Source: Clitoria ternatea (taxonomy: Eukaryota; Streptophyta; Magnoliopsida; Fabales; Fabaceae). Taken from it: 64,000 nucleotides of DNA. The stretch spans positions 29,383,001-29,447,000 of the forward strand of contig CM075676.1 in NCBI GenBank assembly GCA_037962975.1, in the 5' to 3' direction. Each line of letters begins with the position of its first letter. Positions within the stretch are counted from its first letter, which is position 1. Positions 23,666-35,321 of this stretch are shown here, one piece after another. The notes below the pieces were generated by a model. It searched no databases, had not been told where the DNA came from, and worked only from the letters and a program-made list of their open reading frames with translations. A program made the position numbers and the translations under genes.

Positions 23666-24559
23666 TGATCCGGTCCTAACACCGGCCCCCAAGAGCATGG
23701 CTTTAATGCTTTGCCAGATCAGCATTTTGAACAAGAGAAGTACTCTTCAAATACACTACAAATACTATACGGAGTGCATACCGCCAGGGCAAGTAACGCC
23801 GCCAGGGTTCATGACTCCGCCCAGGCACGTTACCCCGCCAAGGAATGTAACTCCGTCCAGGCATGTTACTCCGTCAAGGAATGTAACCTCGCCAAAGTTG
23901 TTACTCCGCCAAGCCATAGGCTCAACATTGGCGGAATACCGAATTTCCCCTACTGCGTAGCGAGCCCATACTCACAACCCCGGCACGAGATTGACTCTGT
24001 CTTGAGAGGTTAATAATGGGAATCACGCTGTCACGCATAAAGGGAAATAACAATAAAATATTAAAGCACTAACGCTTTCCAGACAAGTTGTGATACCTAC
24101 TACAATAATGGTGCATGTAAACGGCGCAGGGACCCACTACCTTTTCAGCATTATGCCTGAAGACAAGGAGCGGGTCCTACCAATAATGCAGCACCAGTAA
24201 CAGGTATATAAACCTCTCTCGAAAAGGTATAAGGGATCTTTTTCCCATTCTCTGAACCTTACACTCTCTTACTTGCATAATTCTCTCTGATTGTCTTTCT
24301 AAGTCTCTAAGTATTCTGAAATACTGACTTGAGCGTCGGAGAACGATTGCAGGTACCACCCCCAATCGGGTCAAGGCAACGCAGATCCCGTCAGGCGGAC
24401 TGTGACACCGCCCCGCAGTATATTACACTCCGCCTCAGCATACAAAGACTCTCCGTATTTATATTTATACGCACATTGCTTTGTATCAAAACATATTTAT
24501 ATGTATATTTTGAGTTGTTCTACAAGCGTATTTCTACACCCCCTGTAAAGAACAGTTCA
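23666..24559 (+). repeat. 5' LTR of the Tat element
   Basis: 894 bp, matching 35322-36215. By eye the differences are near 23855, 24029, 24144 and 24482. A short phrase (CCGCCAGGGTTCATGACTCC and variants such as CCGTCAAGGAATGTAAC) recurs several times in 23780-23930, giving a weak internal repeat in U3. Confidence 0.95.
24205..24212 (+). promoter_or_regulatory. TATA box of the Tat LTR promoter
   Basis: TATATAAA about 540 bases into the LTR, followed by a CT-rich leader (CCTCTCTCG ... TCTCTGATTGTC). The same box is at 35861-35868 in the 3' LTR. Confidence 0.65.
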
Positions 24560-24560
24560 T

Positions 24561-24579
24561 TGGCACGCCCAGTGGGACC
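24561..24579 (+). other. Primer binding site of the Tat element
   Basis: TGGCACGCCCAGTGGGACC begins one base after the LTR end, the usual position. Which tRNA primes it is not resolved here. Confidence 0.6.
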
Positions 24580-24623
24580 TGTAAAGTAGGTAATCCCACA
24601 ATCTTGATCAATCTTCATCATCA

Positions 24624-26063
24624 ATGGAGAGACAGGGACCAGAGAGGCAGAACGAGGATTCTCCTCTACGCAATCCCAGACGTCTTAACTTCGATGATGA
24701 TGCTCAGAAAAAAGCAACGCAAGCTGATTCTCTAGATCCAAGAGATGACATGATTCGAATGTTGAGAGAAGAACTTGCGAAACTTTGTCATGAAAAAGCA
24801 AACCCAGCGCATGAGAAAGCTGGTCCCGCAAGACAACCACATCATGAATCACACATGCAGGAGGAATCAAGTACTCCTCACTACTCTCGTATTCCTACAT
24901 ACATGGAGGAGCAACGAAGCCTCCCACTGGTGAATGCTCAGCATCAAGAAGGAAGGAGAGCAGGCTCAAACGCATCCCCCTCAGGATATAAGATGAGCAT
25001 CCCATTTTCCAAAAGGCTCATGAATGTACATGTACGTAGACATTTGCAAACTATGCAGCCCATTTCTATAGGGAAATATACTGGGGAAACAGATCCCTCT
25101 AAGCATTTAGATGCTTATATCTACGAGGCCATGTTTCTAGGAGCTGAGGAGGATGTCATGTGCAGAATGTTCCCCAGAACTCTTACAGGCGAAGCTCTTA
25201 GTTGGTTCAAGAGCTTACCTTCAGGTTCCATTGATTCGTGGGAGGAGCTGGCCTTAGCTTTTGGAAGCCACTTCGTGATCTCCAGGGATGCACCCAGAAC
25301 CTCTCATACCTTGGCTCAGATCAAACAAGGCGACAAAGAATCTCTGAAGGATTTCCTTAAGAGATTTTACAAGGAAGCAGCCATGGTCCCTGATCTGACT
25401 GAGGCAATCCAGTTGCATATTCTCATAGAAGCTATGCAACCAAAGTCACCTTTCGCTTTGTCTTTGGCAAAGGGTCCTCCAACCACGATGGAGGAATTTC
25501 GCAGGAAGGCGTCTAAGTACGTGGGTATTGAGATGCATCTGGAAGCAACTGCATCTCGCAGTAAACCATTCCCTACAACTCCACCTCAAGACAAAGAGAA
25601 AGATAAATTGTTGAAGAATGACAAATCCCACCAAAGGGACAAAGTAGGGAACCAACCTTTCAAACAGCAGGACAGACGCGTGTTCAATTTTGCTCACTAT
25701 GCACCACTGAACACAACCTGCGAACAAATCTTGCGTGAAATAGGATGGACCACCCTCAATGTTTATGGAATTCAACGTCCACCTCCAATCAGGCGCGGTG
25801 GAAACCCAAAGAAATATTGTGAATTCCATGAGTCAGTTGGCCACACCACAGAAGAATGTAAGCAACTCAAAAATACCATTGAGGTGCTCATTCGTGAAGG
25901 TAAACTGAAACATTACCTGTTCAAAGGCAAATCTCATGATGAGCCTGAGAAGTTTGAAAAGCGACATCGTGATCGTTCTCCGGATCCTGATAGTACTCGG
26001 GAACCAAAACGTACGGCGGTGTCAGAGAAACAAAAAGGCATTATTTTGGAGTCCGCCCAATGA
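24624..26063 (+). CDS. gag: Tat gag polyprotein
   Basis: An intact 479-residue frame from the first ATG after the primer binding site. After a charged N-terminus (DDDAQKKATQADSLDPRDDM) the gag core has PFSKRLMNVHVRRHLQTMQP, YTGETDPSKHLDAY, RTLTGEALSWFKSLPSGSI and ESLKDFLKRFYKEA. Near residues 392-405 there is a CHHC knuckle-like CEFHESVGHTTEEC, the variant usual in Tat gags. It forms the virus-like particle shell and packages RNA in the cytoplasm. It ends at TGA (26061-26063), and pol continues in the same frame, so the stop is either a readthrough point or a mutation. Confidence 0.88.
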   Translation: MERQGPERQNEDSPLRNPRRLNFDDDAQKKATQADSLDPRDDMIRMLREELAKLCHEKANPAHEKAGPARQPHHESHMQEESSTPHYSRIPTYMEEQRSLPLVNAQHQEGRRAGSNASPSGYKMSIPFSKRLMNVHVRRHLQTMQPISIGKYTGETDPSKHLDAYIYEAMFLGAEEDVMCRMFPRTLTGEALSWFKSLPSGSIDSWEELALAFGSHFVISRDAPRTSHTLAQIKQGDKESLKDFLKRFYKEAAMVPDLTEAIQLHILIEAMQPKSPFALSLAKGPPTTMEEFRRKASKYVGIEMHLEATASRSKPFPTTPPQDKEKDKLLKNDKSHQRDKVGNQPFKQQDRRVFNFAHYAPLNTTCEQILREIGWTTLNVYGIQRPPPIRRGGNPKKYCEFHESVGHTTEECKQLKNTIEVLIREGKLKHYLFKGKSHDEPEKFEKRHRDRSPDPDSTREPKRTAVSEKQKGIILESAQ

Positions 26064-29000
26064 GAACCGAGCCCTGAACCTAGGTCGCGAGGTAAAAGGC
26101 AGGTGGTGGACATGATTGCCGGAGGCTTCGCAGGAGGCGGACCCTCAAACACCGCCCGGAAAAATCATCATCGCATGATCTTATCTGTGCAGGGCAAGAA
26201 CAAAGAATATCGCCTATTCAGGGACGGAGTTCAGACTCCGCCTATAACTTTCACAGATGATGATTTTGGCCCAACCATTCCTGAGGGAGATGATGCGGTA
26301 GTGATCATTACGGTGATCGCAAATATGGATGTAAAACGCATCCTAGTTGATCAGGGAAGTTCCTGCGACGTTATTTTTTATGACTGTTTTAAACGCATGG
26401 GACTGACTGACGCTGATTTGCAGCCTTACACACAGGACCTCACAGCTTTTAATGGCGCCAAACAGCCTACTAAAGGCTACTTGGACACAAGGATTACCTT
26501 CGATGGTGAACCTGGAGCAAGGACTGTGAAATCCAGGGTCCTTGTCATTGATGTTAAATCCCCATACAATGGCATCATTGGACGGCCTACTCTGAATGCC
26601 ATGGAAGCCATCGTTTCAACCCCCCACTTGTTAATCAAGTTCATCGATAAAGATAATCAAGTCTCATCTGTCAGGGGTGACCAGGAGATGGCTCGTTATT
26701 GTTACAATTTAAGTCTTAACATGGTGAAGCTTGAAACCATGTCTAAGAAAAGAAAATTGAATGAAGGAAACAGTGCGGCGGCATCTGTCAACTTGGTGGA
26801 TCTTGATCCCAGGGCGGAGTCTTCTATAGACCCACTGAACCCTTTGAAACCAACTCCTGATGGCGGTTCCAAGCCTATCGTTTTGGGCAGCACCCCGGAG
26901 CAAATCACTAACATCAATGACAAATTGGAGCCTAACATGGAGGCAAGATTGATTGCCCTCCTCCATGAGTTCAAGGAAATTTTTGCCTGGACAGCAGCAG
27001 ACATGCCTGGTATGGATCCTAACTTCTGTTGCCACCGCCTGGCGGTGTATCCTGAAACTAAGCCAGTGGCACAAAAGAAACGGCGTATGGGTCCTGCTAA
27101 GCAAAATGCTGCTTGCGAACAAACTGAAGAACTCCTTAAGGCGGGGTTCATCAGGGAACTCCGTTACTCTTCTTGGCTGTCCAACGTGGTTATGGTGCAG
27201 AAAGCCAATGGCAAATGGCGCATGTGCATAGACTACGTTGATTTGAATAAATGTTGTCCCAAAGATCCTTATCCTCTCCCCAACATTGACAGACTGGTTG
27301 ACGATTCATCAGGATACAAGTATCTATCCTTCATGGATGCTTACTCCGGATACAACCAAATTCCAATGTGCGAGGATGATCAGGAGAAAACAGCATTTAT
27401 CAACGACAGAGGGGTCTTTTGCTACAATGTCATGCCATTTGGGCTGAAGAACGCTGGGGCCACCTACCAGCGCATGATCAACAAGGTCTTTGAGGGCATG
27501 CACACAAAGCTGGTGGAGGTCTATATTGATGATATCATCGCCAAAACTCCAGAGGGAGGAGACCATGTTGAAGACCTACGCCTCATTTTTCAACGCTTGC
27601 AGCAATACAACATGAGACTCAACCCACTAAAATGTACATTTGCTGTACCTGGAGGAAGATTTTTGGGTTTTATGTTAACGCAAAGAGGCATAGAAGCTAA
27701 TCCTGACAAGTGTCGTGTGATACAAGAGTTGCAGAGCCCCAAAACATTGAAAGAGGTACAATCCCTCAATGGCAAAATCGCTGCTCTAGCACGATTCATG
27801 CCAAAAATGGCTCATCGCTCTCTCCCCTTGTACAAGATGCTGAAGAAGGATAAAAAATTCAATTGGGGCCCAGAGCAAGAGGCGGCCTTCCAGAGCTTGA
27901 AAAATGTCTTAGCCAGCCCTCCAATCCTGGTAAAACCAAGCCCAGGTGAGCAACTCATCGTTTATTTGTTTGTTTCAGATGAAGCGCTGGCAGTGGCCCT
28001 GGTCAAAGAAACAGTTGAAGGCCAACGACCGGTATACTTCACTGGTAAAACATTGCATGGTGCGGAGTGCCGTTATTAGAAGATTGAAAAGGCAGCACTT
28101 GCAGTCGTTTGGGCCTCACGACGCCTAAGACCATATTTCCATGCACACCCCATCTTGATTCGCACAGACTTGCCACTCCGTACTATATTGTTCAAGCCAG
28201 ACTTGGCAGGAAGGATGATCAAATGGGCCATAGAACTCTCTGAATTCGACATATCCTACGAACCAAGAACTGCTATCAAGGCACAAGTCCTAGCAGATTT
28301 CGTAGTTGAATTAACAGGCTCTAGCCCAGATGCAGATCATTCACACTGGACAGTATACGTCGATGGGTCTTCAAACAGCAAAGGATGTGGGGCAGGAATC
28401 GTTATAGAAAGTGATGACGGGGTACATCTTGAAATTTCATTGCACTTTACCTTCACTACGTCTAACAATCAGGCAGAGTATGAAGCCTGCTTAGCCGGAC
28501 TTAGAGCAGCACAAGATATTGGGGCCAAAACTGTCACCCTATGCAGTGATTCTCAACTAGTCATCTCACAAATTCTTGGTGAGTATCAGGCTAAAGAACC
28601 TTTACTGCAACAATATCTGGACTGCGTCAACGAGTTGAAACAGCGCTTCGATGAAGTAAATTTCAAGCATGTACCTCGCGAAGAGAATACACGTGCTGAT
28701 ATCCTGTCTAGGTTAGCCAGCACAAAGAAGGCGGGGTGCACAACCACGGTTGTACAGAGTACTCTGGCGGAGCCAAGTATATCCCTTCCCTCTTCAATTC
28801 ATATGATTAAAAGCCGCCCCGTTGATGACAACTCCTGGGTAACACCAATAGTTTGTTATCTTGTTAATGGACAATTACCCACGGATGATCTTGAGCGAAA
28901 GAAGCTAAGGAGGGAGGCACCCTATTATACACTCCTGGATGGGCAGCTATACCGCCGAGGAATTTCTGTCCCGTACTTAATTTGCATAAATGAAAACGAG

Positions 29001-30071
29001 GTGCCAGCTGTTTTGGAAGAGGTCCATGAAGGGCAGTGTGGACATCATCCAGGGGCACGGAGTCTAGTGAGAAAAATCCTCAGGGCGGGGTATTGGTGGC
29101 CCACTATGAAGCAAGACACTGCCTCATATGTTCAAAAATGCGATCAATGTCAATGATTCACGAATTTTCATCATACTCCAGCTGAGGAAATGTCATCATC
29201 AATAACGCCCTGGCCTTTCTATCAATGGGGTATGGATATTCTAGGTCCATTCCCAACTGCGCCCGGCGGTATCAAATACTTGATAGTTGGTGTTGATTAT
29301 TTCACCAAATGGATTGAGGCAGAGGCAGTGGTGCACATAACGTCAGCCAGGACTCGAAGATTCGTTTATGAGAATATCATTGCACGTTTCGGAGTCCCTG
29401 AACGCATAGTCACTGATAATGGCACCCAGTTCACAGATCGCAAGTTCACTGAACTCTTAGAAAATCTCAGCATCACGCAGATTTTCTCTTCTGTGGAACA
29501 CCCTCAAACCAATGGACAAGCAGAGGTCGCCAACAGAGAAATCCTGAAGGGCCTCAAAAAACGCCTTGGTGAGGCAAAGGGAGATTGGGCAAATCAGTTA
29601 TGCCATGTTTTATGGGCATATAGAACTACCCCACACTCCACCACAAATGAATCTCTGTATCGGCTAACATATGGAGTCGAGGCTGTTATTCCTATAGAAT
29701 TAACAGCTCCTTCAGCTCGAGTCCTCCATTTCAATGAGGAAGCCAATCAACAGAACCTCGCACACGAATTGGAGGTTTTGGCGGAGTTGAGAGAGGAAGC
29801 CTTTGTGAGAGATCAAGCTGTCAAAGCAAAGGCCGCCAAACGGTATAATGCACGGATGTGCGAACGCCGTTTCAAAGAGGGAGATTTGGTCCTGAGAAGG
29901 GCCAACATTGGCAACAAATTTGCGCACCAAGGCAAATTGGCACCAAATTGGGAAGGTCCATACCGAGTCATCGAAGTTTTGGGCAAGGGTACATACCGCC
30001 TAGAAAACTTGGATGGTACTCCGGTCAGAAATAAATGGAACATTTTGAATTTACGCATATATTACAGTTAG
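26064..30071 (+). pseudogene. pol: Tat pol: protease, RT, RNase H, second RNase H, integrase (two nonsense codons)
   Basis: One frame continues from gag's TGA to 30071. Protease: ILVDQGSSCDVIFYDCFKRM. RT: WRMCIDYVDLNKCCPKDPYP, FMDAYSGYNQI and the catalytic YIDDII. The Ty3 RNase H region reaches GAECRY, then TAG (28077-28079), then KIEKAALAVVWASRRLRPYF. A second RNase H carries WTVYVDGSSNSKGCGAGIV and DSQLVISQI. Integrase starts with a zinc finger (HHPGARSLVRKILRAGYWWP ... CDQCQ), then TGA (29154-29156), then the DDE core: WGMDILGPFP, IVTDNGTQF and NGQAEVANREI. No frameshift is present, and both stops are one C-to-T step from Gln (CAG) and Arg (CGA). Confidence 0.9.
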
Positions 30072-30367
30072 TTGGGTAATACGGTATGATCTTTTCTTCC
30101 TAACTCAAGGATCTTCCTCTGTATGCTTTCCTTGAAAAGGTTTCGAAAAGATATATCCCAACTCAATCTTTTATGTAATTCCATTCTCAATGAAATGCCT
30201 TCCTGCATTTAATCTTCACTCTAACTTTGAATTGATTATCCATGGCAGAATTTGTTCCCATGCAGATAAAACAACGACTCTAAAATTGAAGCACAAACGC
30301 ATAACTCTTTACTCCATAAAGATCAACCAACATGCAACACCGCTTCACAAACGGAGTCAACAAAAAC
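30072..30367 (+). other. Start of Tat 3' non-coding region
   Basis: AT-rich sequence directly after pol, without coding signal, leading into the 68 bp repeat array. Confidence 0.5.
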
Positions 30368-30870
30368 TCCTTGGGGAATTGGTGTCTCAGCTATATGCTG
30401 CACCATACCGACCCTAAGGTACAGAAAACTCCTTGGGGGGAAAGGATTGGTGTCTCAGCTATATGCTGCACCATACCGACCCTAAGGTACAGAAAACTCC
30501 TTGGGGGGAAAGGATTGGTGTCTCAGCTATATGCTGCACCATACCGACCCTAAGGTACAGAAAACTCCTTGGGGGGAAAGGATTGGTGTCTCAGCTATAT
30601 GCTGCACCATACCGACCCCAAGGTCCTACAGGCCGCCTATGGAAAGAACTAGTGTCACAGCTATATGCTGCACTAATTCACCCCTAAGGTCCTGCAGGTT
30701 CCTTGTGGGAAGAGCTGGTGTCACAGCTATATGCTGCACCACGCTAACCCCAAAATCCAACCAATTTCTTGTAGGATAAATTGGTGTCACAGCTATATGC
30801 TGCACCATACTGCCTCGAAGGTTTAACCAATTTCTTGCAGGATAAATTGGTGTCGCAGCTATATGCTGTA
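30368..30870 (+). repeat. Tandem repeat, 68 bp units
   Basis: Exact 68 bp spacing between CTCCTTGGGGGGAAAGGATT at 30429, 30497 and 30565. Flanking copies are more diverged. Eight copies of the core GGTGTCTCAGCTATATGCTG (or GTGTCACAG...) can be counted. The open frames on both strands are repeat artefacts. Confidence 0.9.
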
Positions 30871-31063
30871 CCATAGCAATCCTCACTTCGATGATTTTCA
30901 TTCAATCAGGAGTTGCACTCCAATCAAAATGCAAAAGGATGAACATTCCATCCAAAACTTGACTCTGCCTAACTCCCAATGTTTTACGGAGTACATGAGC
31001 AACAAACTCAAGCACTACCCAACAAGTTCAAGTAAGTTCAACACTTGTAAAATTGTGCTTCAT

Positions 31064-31680
31064 TAAAAATCCTAAGAGGCCACTCCGCCTTCTTACGGAA
31101 CCCAATTCGTTGAAATTCCTAAGAGGCCACTCCACCTTCTTACGGAATCCAATTCCTTGGAAATTCCTAAGAGGCCACACCGCCTCCTTACGGAATCCAA
31201 TCTCATTGAAATTCCTAAGAGGCGACTCCGCCTTCTTACGGAATCCAACCTCATTGAAATTCCTAAGAGGCCACTCCGCCTTCTTACGGAACCCAATTCG
31301 TTGAAATTCCTAAGAGGCCACTCCACCTTCTTACGGAACCCAATTCGTTGAAATTCATAAGAGGCCACTCCGCCTTCTTACGGAATCCAATTCCTTGGAA
31401 ATTCCTAAGAGGCCACTCCGCCTTCTTACGGAATCCAATCTCTTTTAAATTCCTAAGAGGCGACTCCGCCTTCTTACGGAATCCAACCTCATTGAAATTC
31501 CCAAGAGGCCACTTCGCCTTCTTACGGAATCCAATTCCTTTTAAATTCCTAAGAGGCTACTACGCCTCACTATTAAAATCATTTCAATGAAATTCCCACG
31601 AGGTTACTACGCCTCATTATTGAAATTACTTCAGTTAAATTCTCAAAAAGGCTATTCCGCCTCGTTATACTTAGTCATAT
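31064..31680 (+). repeat. Tandem repeat, about 48 bp units
   Basis: About twelve copies of a unit containing ATTCCTAAGAGGCCACTCCG and CCTTCTTACGGAATCCAAT. The last three copies (after 31555) are diverged and AT-richer. Because the unit is close to a multiple of three, long frames appear on both strands; these are not genes. Confidence 0.9.
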
Positions 31681-31904
31681 TTCATTAAGTCCTCAGATGA
31701 ATATTCCGCCTTTTCAATATCATTTTACAAGGCATAAATACGACGGACTTAAACGCTACTTCTATGAACAAGTATACATTTGCAGAAAATATGCTTCATT
31801 AATATTGTCAAGGATTGATAAAAGTCCAGAGCCTATCCTGGAACAAGGCAATATTAACAAAATTCAAAAAATAAAAGCTGGCGAAGGGTTTCAGGAGCTG
31901 GTCT

Positions 31905-34587
31905 TTAAGGGTCGGACGGCATCCCTTCTTGTTGGGCAGAGGTGGCCTGACCTTCACCAGGTTTGCTTAAACTTTGAGAGGGAGGCAAGTCCGCCAGAAC
32001 ATATTCGTCATTGGGCGCAGGAGCATGACCCCCTTGAACAGGCACCATCAATTCTCCATTGATGAACTCATAGTAAGGATGAATGCCTATGGTGGACAGA
32101 GCAACGCCTGGATGGCGATAACGGAGTTGACGAACAGCCATGCTAAAAGCATCATCAATCGCTGCCTCAGCCGCATCCAACGTGGATTGTAAATCCTTGT
32201 CGAGCTTTTCATTGGCGGCATCAGAGGTAGCTTTTTCAGCTTGCAACACTTCAACCTGTTTTTCAAGGTTAGTGTACGCTGTAGTTGCTTGGTCTAACTC
32301 CGCCACCCAGGCATCTTTGGCAGAAGCTTTATCAAGTTCAAGAAAAATCAACTTCTGCTGGAGCTCACTTACATCCTCGCCCAATTTTTGTTTCTGCTGA
32401 ATTAAGTCTGAAACTTGTTGTTTCAGCAGATTATTGTCAGCCCTCACCTGGGTCAGGCCACTCACCTCCTCGCCCAGTTTTGTGTTCTGCTCTTTTAAGC
32501 CGGAGACTTGCTTCTCCAGCAAAGCTTTGTCAGCTCTCACCCGAGCCAACTCCTCCTCCAGCTGCTTGGTGTTGGCATCGGTGGTGTCAAGGTGTTTGTC
32601 CTTGGCCTTGATCACCTCGGACAGCTGCTCATTGTCATGTTCCAAGCTACGAATCTTCTCCAAAGACTCGTGGTAAGACGCCTGAAACATGTTGGCCTCG
32701 GTAGCAACGTCAGCTATCCGGGGGACAGAGGCCAAGAAACCATCTATCTCTGCAAGGTGCCACCTCGCAGCTGCTGCAGCCTCCGGAATCTCGTCAAAGT
32801 CGATGTCGGGGCGGAGGATGAATTCTGGATCACGCCTCTCTGATTGGCGGGATCCTATATTTGTAAAATACAGAAAGGGATTCAAGCGAGACCCCGCCTC
32901 AGGCAAAGAGACCAACCGCCTGGATGATTCCCCTGGCACATCAATGGGGAAAACTGCTGTACCTCGAGTGGTCAAGCTCAGGGCGGGATCCTCAGACGGG
33001 CGGACTGGGGAAATTTGAATTCTCTCTGTCTCGTCCCCCATATCTTGGTCAGAAGCAGCTTGGAATCCCTCCGCTTGCTCCCCCTCGACATCTTCTTCGA
33101 GAGTGCCTTCAGCTCCGCCCGTAGCAGCAGAAGTACCCGCGACAGGTTCTTCCGGAGTCTCCTCCAAATTAATAGCAGCATCAATTGATGCTCCTTCCTC
33201 AACCCTCTTCTTGCCTTTGGTCCTCCTTCTTTGCAAGGGCTGGAGGTCTATTTCCTCTTCTTCTTCTTCAACAGCTTCTGGTTCTTGGCGTTTTTTAGAA
33301 CGCCTTTCAACAGTAGCAGCTGAAGATCCTGCACCACCTTCAAAAGTTACTATGTTGGTGGAGACAGGGAAAGGAAGAGTCTTTGTGAGGGCAGCAGTCA
33401 GATTCCTCCTGGGCTGCACATTATTCTCTGCGTTTATTTCCCTGCGGCTCATTTGCATCCGCTTGATACGATCCATTCCAGGGAACTCAGCGATTTCTCC
33501 TGCGAAATAACAATATGAGGATACGGTTAGAAAATGCAAGATAGAGGAAATACTCAATCACATTACAATTGTTCGTAATATTACTCAAGTATCCTTGAGC
33601 ATCCCGCCCAAGCAGCCTTCGACAAAGAATCAGCTTGTGGACGGAGTTGTACTCCTTCAACATTCGGAGTACTTCCACAGACGCCGCCGATAGAGCACCT
33701 TCTTCAACTTCATATGCTCGTTTGGTTAAGAGAAAGTGCTCATGCGTCCATGCCACTGGAAATCTATCAACACCCTCTTTATTCCGCCAAAAGACAGGTT
33801 TGTCCTCCCTGACGGATACCTTCACAAAACTCATCCTGAAGTGAAGTCCGCCTTCCTTGGCGGAATCAGCAAAAGCCTTAAAGTTTAAAATCTTTGGCTC
33901 CACCCGGAGAGTCACAAAACCCATGCCGCCGGTTTTCATATTTACTCTCCTCATAATGCGGCAGAAAGTGAAAAACAACGCCACTGTAGGCGTAAACCCC
34001 AAATGTGCAGCCATCACCTCAAAGCTGCGCACTATTCCCCAACCATTAGGATGCAGCTGGGAAGGGGCACAATCCAAGAACCTAAGCACACCCATCTGGA
34101 ATTTATTCAATGGGAAGCGCACCCCTAACTGGGTAAATAGAATATCGTACATATATATGGTACGATTATCCTGAGGACGATGGCAGACCCGTTCATACGT
34201 CTTGGGTGAACGGACGATGAACCTGTCCTCATACTTCTCATCCTTCCAAACCGGAACAGGCAACTCCACTACCCCTCCGCTTGTTGTCGCATGTCGAGAG
34301 GGAGCATCCTTGACATCTTCCTCAACCCAACAGTAGGGGTCACTCTCGAGTGTCTTCTCCCAATCCAGTCCATGCAACACAACATTTCGACACTCTGCCA
34401 TAGTCAGCACTTGTGTATGGGAAACACCTCCTGACACAAATGAATGTACAGCATTACTAAAGAACTCCACGCTGCTATAAAACGTCGAGTCCCTCCCAGT
34501 ATAGAAAGCCTCATCCCCACTCTCAATGTCAGAAAACATCGGACGAACAGAAACCCTAGAACGTGACTCTAATTTCTTTCCTCTCAT
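31905..34587 (-). CDS. Antisense gene of the Tat element (PF04195-like, coiled coil), one intron
   Basis: Exon 1 (34587-33585) and exon 2 (33499-31905) join across an 85 bp GT-AG intron (donor GTAATA, acceptor TTTCGCAG) in perfect frame, giving about 865 residues from the MRGKKLESRSRV start. Counting from the upstream ATG at 34650 gives 886, but that start adds an odd hydrophobic leader. Exon 1 matches the putative gypsy-type transposon domain: KTYERVCHRPQDNRTIYMYD, GVRFPLNKFQMGVLRFLDCA, AHLGFTPTVALFFTFCRIM. Exon 2 has nuclear-type basic/acidic tracts (RRSKKRQEPEAVEEEEEE) and a long coiled coil (EEELARVRADKALLEKQVSG and repeats). The function is unknown. The frame is open although pol is broken. 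Confidence 0.8.
33500..33584 (-). other. Predicted intron of the antisense gene
   Basis: Minus-strand GTAATATTACG donor and TTATTTCGCAG acceptor, 85 bp, AT-rich. Removing it joins DAQGYL to EIAEFPGMDRIK in frame; total coding length is then divisible by three. Confidence 0.7.
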
Positions 34588-34800
34588 CTTCCCTTTTACA
34601 AACACACAATAAGGGAAAACAAAGCTAACCCAATGGAAATGAAGAAGCAAAGAAGAGGAAGAAGCAAGTACCTTAAGCTTCTAAAAAAAAGAGAAGAACT
34701 CCAAACACCAATAAACTCGCAAGAGAGTAGCAAAAACGCTTTCAGCAAACAAATGCGAAGTGAGAGATAAAGCAAAACATTCCCCTTCTGAAAGTTTACC

Positions 34801-34808
34801 TATTTATA
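34801..34808 (-). promoter_or_regulatory. TATA box for the antisense gene
   Basis: TATAAATA on the minus strand, about 215 bases before the chosen ATG, followed by a CT-rich leader (TTTATCTCTCACTTCGC, TTCTTCCTCTTC). This arrangement is that of an ordinary plant RNA polymerase II promoter and is independent of the LTR. Confidence 0.65.
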
Positions 34809-35309
34809 GGCATGGCTTGGGGGGAAATAAGCGAATCCTTAAAAACTTCAAAGATGTGTTTGCAGCCGTTAGATAAATCTCATCAACGGTTCTAAAATTG
34901 AAGTATGCGTTTACAACCGTTGGATTTGCCCCACTGACGGTTCCTTTTTTGCTGAAACCAATAGATATATCTAAGGGCAGATATTTCATGGGCCACGTTT
35001 TCAAAATCCAAGGCCCACGGTAATAACCTCGAAAACGGTTCTCAATTGCCATCACGCGCATTTATGTCCCATCATTGGAATGGCAACCGTTACGAGGGCA
35101 TACGTGGCAATAGGAGACTGAAGAGAAAAAAAAAGGTGGTTTCGAGGCGCATTAATGGCAGGCGTGACAAGTAATGACAAACCAATAAATGCATGAAAGC
35201 ACTTGTCCACAAATCCTGAACTAACAAATGCCGCCTAAACCCATGCCTATAAAAGCTAAACTTAAGTGTTATAGCTTATTAAAGTGACTCCGCCAGTCAC
35301 TATAACAAG
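34809..35309. other. Upstream region of the antisense gene
   Basis: No ORF. On the minus strand it would be the promoter-proximal region. Three similar phrases around an AACCGT/ACGGTT core occur at about 34868, 34915 and 35037, possibly regulatory. Confidence 0.4.
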
Positions 35310-35321
35310 CTAGGGGGCATA
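35310..35321 (+). other. Polypurine tract of the Tat element
   Basis: CTAGGGGGCATA abuts the TGATCCGG start of the 3' LTR. Confidence 0.65.

Noticed and set aside
26702..27151. Antisense frames opposite Tat pol (149 and 137 residues)
   Set aside because: Shadow frames over well-conserved RT coding sequence.
30332..30901. Several overlapping frames on both strands with CLSYMLHHTDPK-like repeats
   Set aside because: Direct products of the 68 bp tandem array in the Tat 3' region.
31053..31590. Leucine/arginine-rich repeat proteins on both strands (KFLRGHSAFLRNPI-like)
   Set aside because: Translation of the ~48 bp array, whose length is a multiple of three; not genes.
30368..31680. CRISPR-like regular repeats
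   Set aside because: Repeats are contiguous without unique spacers, and the DNA is plant nuclear.
34588..34650. Upstream ATG of the antisense gene giving a hydrophobic leader
   Set aside because: The leader looks like translated 5' UTR; MRGKK at 34587 gives a more normal charged N-terminus. It remains possible.
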